Positions 5,682-7,920 of a DNA stretch of 7,920 bases are shown here, piece after piece. Below the pieces are notes generated by a model, which was not told where the DNA came from, ran no database searches, and saw nothing but the letters and a program-made list of their open reading frames with translations. Each line of letters opens with the position of its first letter. Within the stretch, counting starts at the first letter, position 1. Source of the DNA: an uncultured Geobacter sp. Its GTDB lineage: Bacteria > Desulfobacterota > Desulfuromonadia > Geobacterales > Geobacteraceae. Location of the stretch: positions 1 to 7,920 of the forward strand of contig CALABV010000158.1 in assembly GCA_937886325.1 (NCBI GenBank), written 5' to 3'. The position numbers and the translations under genes were made by a program.

Positions 5682-6836
5682 TCATGCGACGGCCGTGACG
5701 TTTCTTTCCGTCTCCCTGTAGAGCGCATGCAGATCATGGTCGGACAGGGGGCGCTTCAGCCGTCCGGATATGACGCGGACCCTTCGCAGGAGCCGGTTTG
5801 CATCATCCTTTTCGAGGATTATGCCCAGTGACTTGTAGCGTTCGATCAGACCGCTTGTGCCGGAGTGTTTTCCCACTACCAGGTAGCGCCGCAGACCAAC
5901 CTCGGCCGGGTCGAATCCCTCATAATTCTTCGGGTTCTTGATTACGCCGTCGGCATGGATGCCTGATTCGTGGGCAAACACCCGTTCGCCTACAACCGCT
6001 TTCCACGGCGGCACCGGCCGGCGGGACGCCTTTCCGACAAGGCGGGACAGGTCCCGGAATCGATGGGTGTCAATGCCAGTATCCACCCCGCGGGCAACCT
6101 TCAGCGCCATGACAACCTCCTCCAGTGCCGCGTTTCCGGCCCGTTCCCCCAGACCGTTCACCGTGGTGTTGACAAAGCGGGCCCCGGCCCGGATCCCTGC
6201 GAGCGCGTTGGCGGTGGCCATGCCCAGATCGTTGTGGGTGTGGACTTCCAGGTCCAGATCCGGTACGGCGCGACGGAGCATGCTGATCTTTTCGTACATG
6301 TCGAACGGATCGAGGATGCCGAGGGTGTCGCAGAACCGGAAGCGGTCGGCGCCCATGGATCGGCTCAACCGGAGCAATTCGACCAGGAAGCAGGGATCGG
6401 CGCGGCCGGCGTCTTCGCCTCCCACGGAGACGTACAAACCATTCTCCTTGGCAAAGCCGAGCGCTTCCTTCAGTTGTTCCAGCACCCATTCCCTCGACTT
6501 CCGCAGCTTATGGGCTATCATGATGTCGGAGACCGAGAGTGAAATATCCACCGCCGTCACGCCGCATGCCAGGCTTGCCCTGATGTCGGACACGACTGCC
6601 CGGTTCCAGGTGATGAGGCGGGCCCGGAGGCCGAGTTCCACCAGTGCACGGACCGCGGATTGTTCCGCTTTCCCCATGGCCGGAATGCCGCACTCGATCT
6701 CCTGCACCCCGGCTGCATCGAGCATGCGCGCAATGCTGATTTTTTCAGCCCTTGTGAACATGACCCCCGCGGTCTGCTCCCCGTCACGCAATGTTGTGTC
6801 GTCAATGATTATCGGCCCGTGCTTTTCCTTTTCCAT
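5682..6836 (-). CDS. nifV: homocitrate synthase NifV
   Basis: 384 residues, complete. Condenses acetyl-CoA with 2-oxoglutarate to (R)-homocitrate, the organic ligand of molybdenum in FeMo-cofactor. It has the DRE-TIM metallolyase fold: the catalytic and metal-binding DTTLRDGEQ (Arg17, Asp18), FCDTLG (168-173), the metal-binding HTHNDLG (His199, His201) and, C-terminal to the barrel, FAHESGIHADGV. The length matches NifV (about 380); isopropylmalate synthases are usually longer and carry a regulatory LeuA domain that is absent here. The start at 6836 is supported by GGAGGAGGT at 6841-6849, where the 3' end of the box is only four bases from the ATG. An in-frame extension to 6881 runs through leader RNA and is rejected. 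It is transcribed from the sigma-54 promoter at 6976-6992, followed 60 bp later by the ANTAR regulator. A lysine-pathway homocitrate synthase is possible by sequence but unlikely beside nifHDK. Confidence 0.95.
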   Translation of the reverse strand: MEKEKHGPIIIDDTTLRDGEQTAGVMFTRAEKISIARMLDAAGVQEIECGIPAMGKAEQSAVRALVELGLRARLITWNRAVVSDIRASLACGVTAVDISLSVSDIMIAHKLRKSREWVLEQLKEALGFAKENGLYVSVGGEDAGRADPCFLVELLRLSRSMGADRFRFCDTLGILDPFDMYEKISMLRRAVPDLDLEVHTHNDLGMATANALAGIRAGARFVNTTVNGLGERAGNAALEEVVMALKVARGVDTGIDTHRFRDLSRLVGKASRRPVPPWKAVVGERVFAHESGIHADGVIKNPKNYEGFDPAEVGLRRYLVVGKHSGTSGLIERYKSLGIILEKDDANRLLRRVRVISGRLKRPLSDHDLHALYRETERNVTAVA

Positions 6837-6859
6837 GACCACCTCCTCCGCGAACGGCA

Positions 6860-6896
6860 GCGCCCCGGGGACGATATCCACCGGGGCGCCGTTGCC
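6860..6896 (-). promoter_or_regulatory. structured nifV leader with a single ANTAR-like hexaloop
   Basis: GGCAACGGCGCC (6885-6896 on the minus strand) is identical to the second ANTAR hairpin of the nifH leader: GGC/GCC stem, hexaloop AACGGC with A1 and G4. It overlaps a downstream hairpin, GCGCCCCGG (6881-6889) with CCGGGGCGC (6860-6868) around a 12-base loop, so the two exclude each other. The longer hairpin can extend to 6853 with a bulge. No U-tract follows, and I found no matching first hairpin upstream. The 3' side lies about 10 bases before the nifV Shine-Dalgarno box, so translational control is as plausible as termination. Confidence 0.5.
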
Positions 6897-6975
6897 GCGT
6901 TGTCACCATGTGGTGTCACACCCGGAGTTTCCTGATGAACACCATGTAGCGTGATGCTTGTATGCCGACTGTCTC

Positions 6976-6992
6976 AGCATATCCCGTGCCAA
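6976..6992 (-). promoter_or_regulatory. sigma-54 (-24/-12) promoter of nifV and the ANTAR regulator
   Basis: The minus strand reads TTGGCACGGGATATGCT: -24 GG at 6989-6990, -12 GC at 6977-6978, correct spacing, and TTGGCACG shared with the nifH promoter. Transcription should start near 6965, giving a leader of about 130 bases before the nifV ATG. Confidence 0.92.
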
Positions 6993-7080
6993 AGGTCCGC
7001 CGGAATCCTTCGGGGGAGAATGGAAAGACCATGGATTCTGTTGCCTTTATCCTGATCATCCGTTACTCTACTCACATTGT

Positions 7081-7097
7081 AACTATTCCGAATTGTT
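7081..7097. promoter_or_regulatory. 17-bp palindrome, candidate activator site for the nifV promoter
   Basis: AACTATTCCGAATTGTT is an inverted repeat with one mismatched pair around a central base. Its centre is about 124 bp upstream of the predicted nifV start point, a usual place for sigma-54 enhancer sites. The half-site GAATAGTT recurs at 7255-7262, and GAATAGT at 4974-4980 lies about 95 bp upstream of the nifH start point. The binding protein is unknown. Confidence 0.4.
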
Positions 7098-7119
7098 TCA
7101 CAGCAGGCAAGAACTTGCT

Positions 7120-7222
7120 TCCCCTTTCTTGACGGGAGGGGATTGAGGGGTGGGTGAAGCCGTACGCTGAGTCATACACAGTAAATTCCCCCACCCCCTG
7201 CCCCCTCCCGCAAGGGGCGGGT
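7120..7222. repeat. C/G-rich triple stem-loop repeat between nifV and RNase III
   Basis: Three stem-loops in a row. 7121-7141: CCCCTTTC pairs with GGGAGGGG through six Watson-Crick and two G-U pairs. 7147-7197: 12-position stem with one mismatch around a 27-base loop. 7202-7221: CCCCTCCC pairs with GGGGCGGG around a GCAA loop, with one mismatch. The style resembles the nifD-nifK element, but the sequence is not the same. Outside this element, the palindrome, the promoter and the nifV leader, I see no gene in the 484 bp between nifV and the RNase III gene, and no convincing sigma-70 promoter for the latter. Confidence 0.65.
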
Positions 7223-7320
7223 GAATTCTGTATGCATGTCCGGAGTGTGCTGAAGAATAGTTATTACACAGTTGAATCATCCCGTGTCCAGAACCTGAGT
7301 ATCGCCGGAAAGCCCGGAAC

Positions 7321-7874
7321 ATGCCCGGAATCGAGAAAATACGCAATCCCGTCTCCTCAAACTCAAACGGGCGGCTTTCACGGCTGGAGTCCGCCATCGG
7401 CTACCGTTTCGCAAACCGTCGGCTCCTTGCCGAGGCGCTTACCCACCGCTCATATGTCTTCCAGTCACGCAGACCGGGATTGCGCGACAACGGACGGCTG
7501 GAGTTTTTGGGAGACGCGGTCCTGGGTTTCGTCGTCAGCGGCAGGCTGCTGACGCTTTTCCCGGAATGCGGCGAGGGAAGCCTTTCCAGAATGAAGGCGT
7601 CCCTGGTCGGCGCCCCGACGCTCGCGGACATCGCCAGACGGAACCGGCTCGGCGAATTCCTCCGTCTCGGCCGGGCCGAGGAGAATACCGGGGGGCGGAA
7701 CAAAACGTCGGTCCTGGCGAATACCTTCGAGGCCCTCGTGGCCGCCGTATACCTGGACGGCGGCATTGCCGGCGCGGAGAGTCTGGTTCTCGGGCTTTTC
7801 GGCCCGCTGCTGGAGAGAGACACCACGACAGCCGATACCCGGGACTACAAGACGATGCTCCAGGAGTTCTCCCA
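7321..7874 (+). CDS. rnc: ribonuclease III, 5' part only
   Basis: 184 genomic residues of an RNase III, the endonuclease that cleaves double-stranded RNA in the cytoplasm. The nuclease domain covers residues about 18-165, with LTHRSY (40-45), the signature RLEFLGDAV (59-67; Glu61 and Asp65), GEGSLSRMKASLV (84-96; Glu85) and FEALVAAVYLDGG (136-148; Glu137). DYKTMLQEFS (175-184) marks the start of the double-stranded-RNA-binding domain, which the adapter cuts off. The apparent tail after it (DRKSTRLNSS) is adapter. ATG 7321 is the only ATG or GTG start after the in-frame stop at 7273-7275; its Shine-Dalgarno match (GGAAAG) is weak. Oddities: Gly58 replaces the glutamate that opens the signature (Glu38 in E. 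coli), and Asn134 stands where E. coli has catalytic Asp114. It is divergent from the nif genes, and whether it is the organism's only RNase III cannot be seen. Confidence 0.92.
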
Positions 7875-7920
7875 AGATCGGAAGAGCACACGTCTGAACT
7901 CCAGTCACACTGATATATCT
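7875..7920 (+). other. Illumina Read 2 / P7 TruSeq index adapter (not genomic)
   Basis: The sequence from AGATCGGAAGAGC onward matches the TruSeq index adapter through 7908. It is followed by the six-base barcode ACTGAT (7909-7914, TruSeq index 25 from memory) and the constant ATATCT. Genomic DNA ends at 7874; the A at 7875 is the ligation A-tail. In the RNase III frame the adapter reads as DRKSTRLNSSHTDIS. Confidence 0.98.

Noticed and set aside
6860..6889. Intrinsic terminator in the nifV leader
   Set aside because: A strong hairpin exists, but it is followed by mixed sequence with no U-tract, so only the hairpin itself is reported.
6958..7146. 62-codon plus-strand frame between nifV and RNase III
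   Set aside because: Non-ATG start, runs over the sigma-54 promoter and ends in the C/G-rich repeat; the SPFLTGG-like tail is a typical translation of such repeats.
7465..7908. Minus-strand frames opening with MTGVQTCALPI or MCSSDL over the RNase III gene
   Set aside because: Their first residues are adapter translation and the rest is antisense to the RNase III gene.

Overview
The window is a 7,920-base sequence with Illumina adapter at both ends (1-47 and 7875-7920). About 7.83 kb of bacterial DNA lies between them. It carries a molybdenum nitrogenase locus: nifV, a REC-ANTAR response regulator, nifH, nifD, nifK and a class I glutamine amidotransferase all read on the minus strand. An RNase III gene reads divergently on the plus strand. 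Gene order, protein sequence (481-residue NifD without the clostridial insertion, 489-residue NifK with a short N-terminus), two sigma-54 promoters and an ANTAR regulator beside nif genes all fit a Geobacter-like member of the Desulfuromonadales. The taxonomic call is inference.

Layout from right to left, the direction of nif transcription. 7321-7874 (+): 5' part of an RNase III gene, cut by the adapter. 6837-7320: 484 bp of non-coding DNA with C/G-rich stem-loops, a 17-bp palindrome that could be an activator site, a near-perfect -24/-12 promoter, and a structured nifV leader. 5682-6836 (-): nifV, homocitrate synthase. 5055-5621 (-): response regulator with an RNA-binding ANTAR domain, probably GnfR. 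4741-5054: GC-rich inverted repeat, second -24/-12 promoter, and a nifH leader with two ANTAR-type hairpins followed by an intrinsic terminator that overlaps the second hairpin. 3880-4740 nifH, 2364-3809 nifD and 723-2192 nifK follow. A heptamer repeat lies between nifH and nifD, and an 80-bp three-stem repeat lies between nifD and nifK. 49-690 (-): amidotransferase, cut at its C-terminus by the adapter.

How it works together: NifH is the Fe protein, NifDK the MoFe protein, and NifV makes the homocitrate of FeMo-cofactor. Both transcripts appear to start from sigma-54 promoters. The nifH transcript should stop in its leader unless the phosphorylated ANTAR protein, encoded just upstream, holds the second hairpin and blocks the terminator. 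The nifV leader carries the same 12-base hexaloop hairpin, so the regulator may also act on its own operon. GnfR-mediated antitermination of nif genes is known from Geobacter sulfurreducens, so the principle is not new. The less expected points are the repeats inside nifHDK, the single-hexaloop nifV leader, and an RNase III with substitutions at usually acidic positions beside the nif locus.
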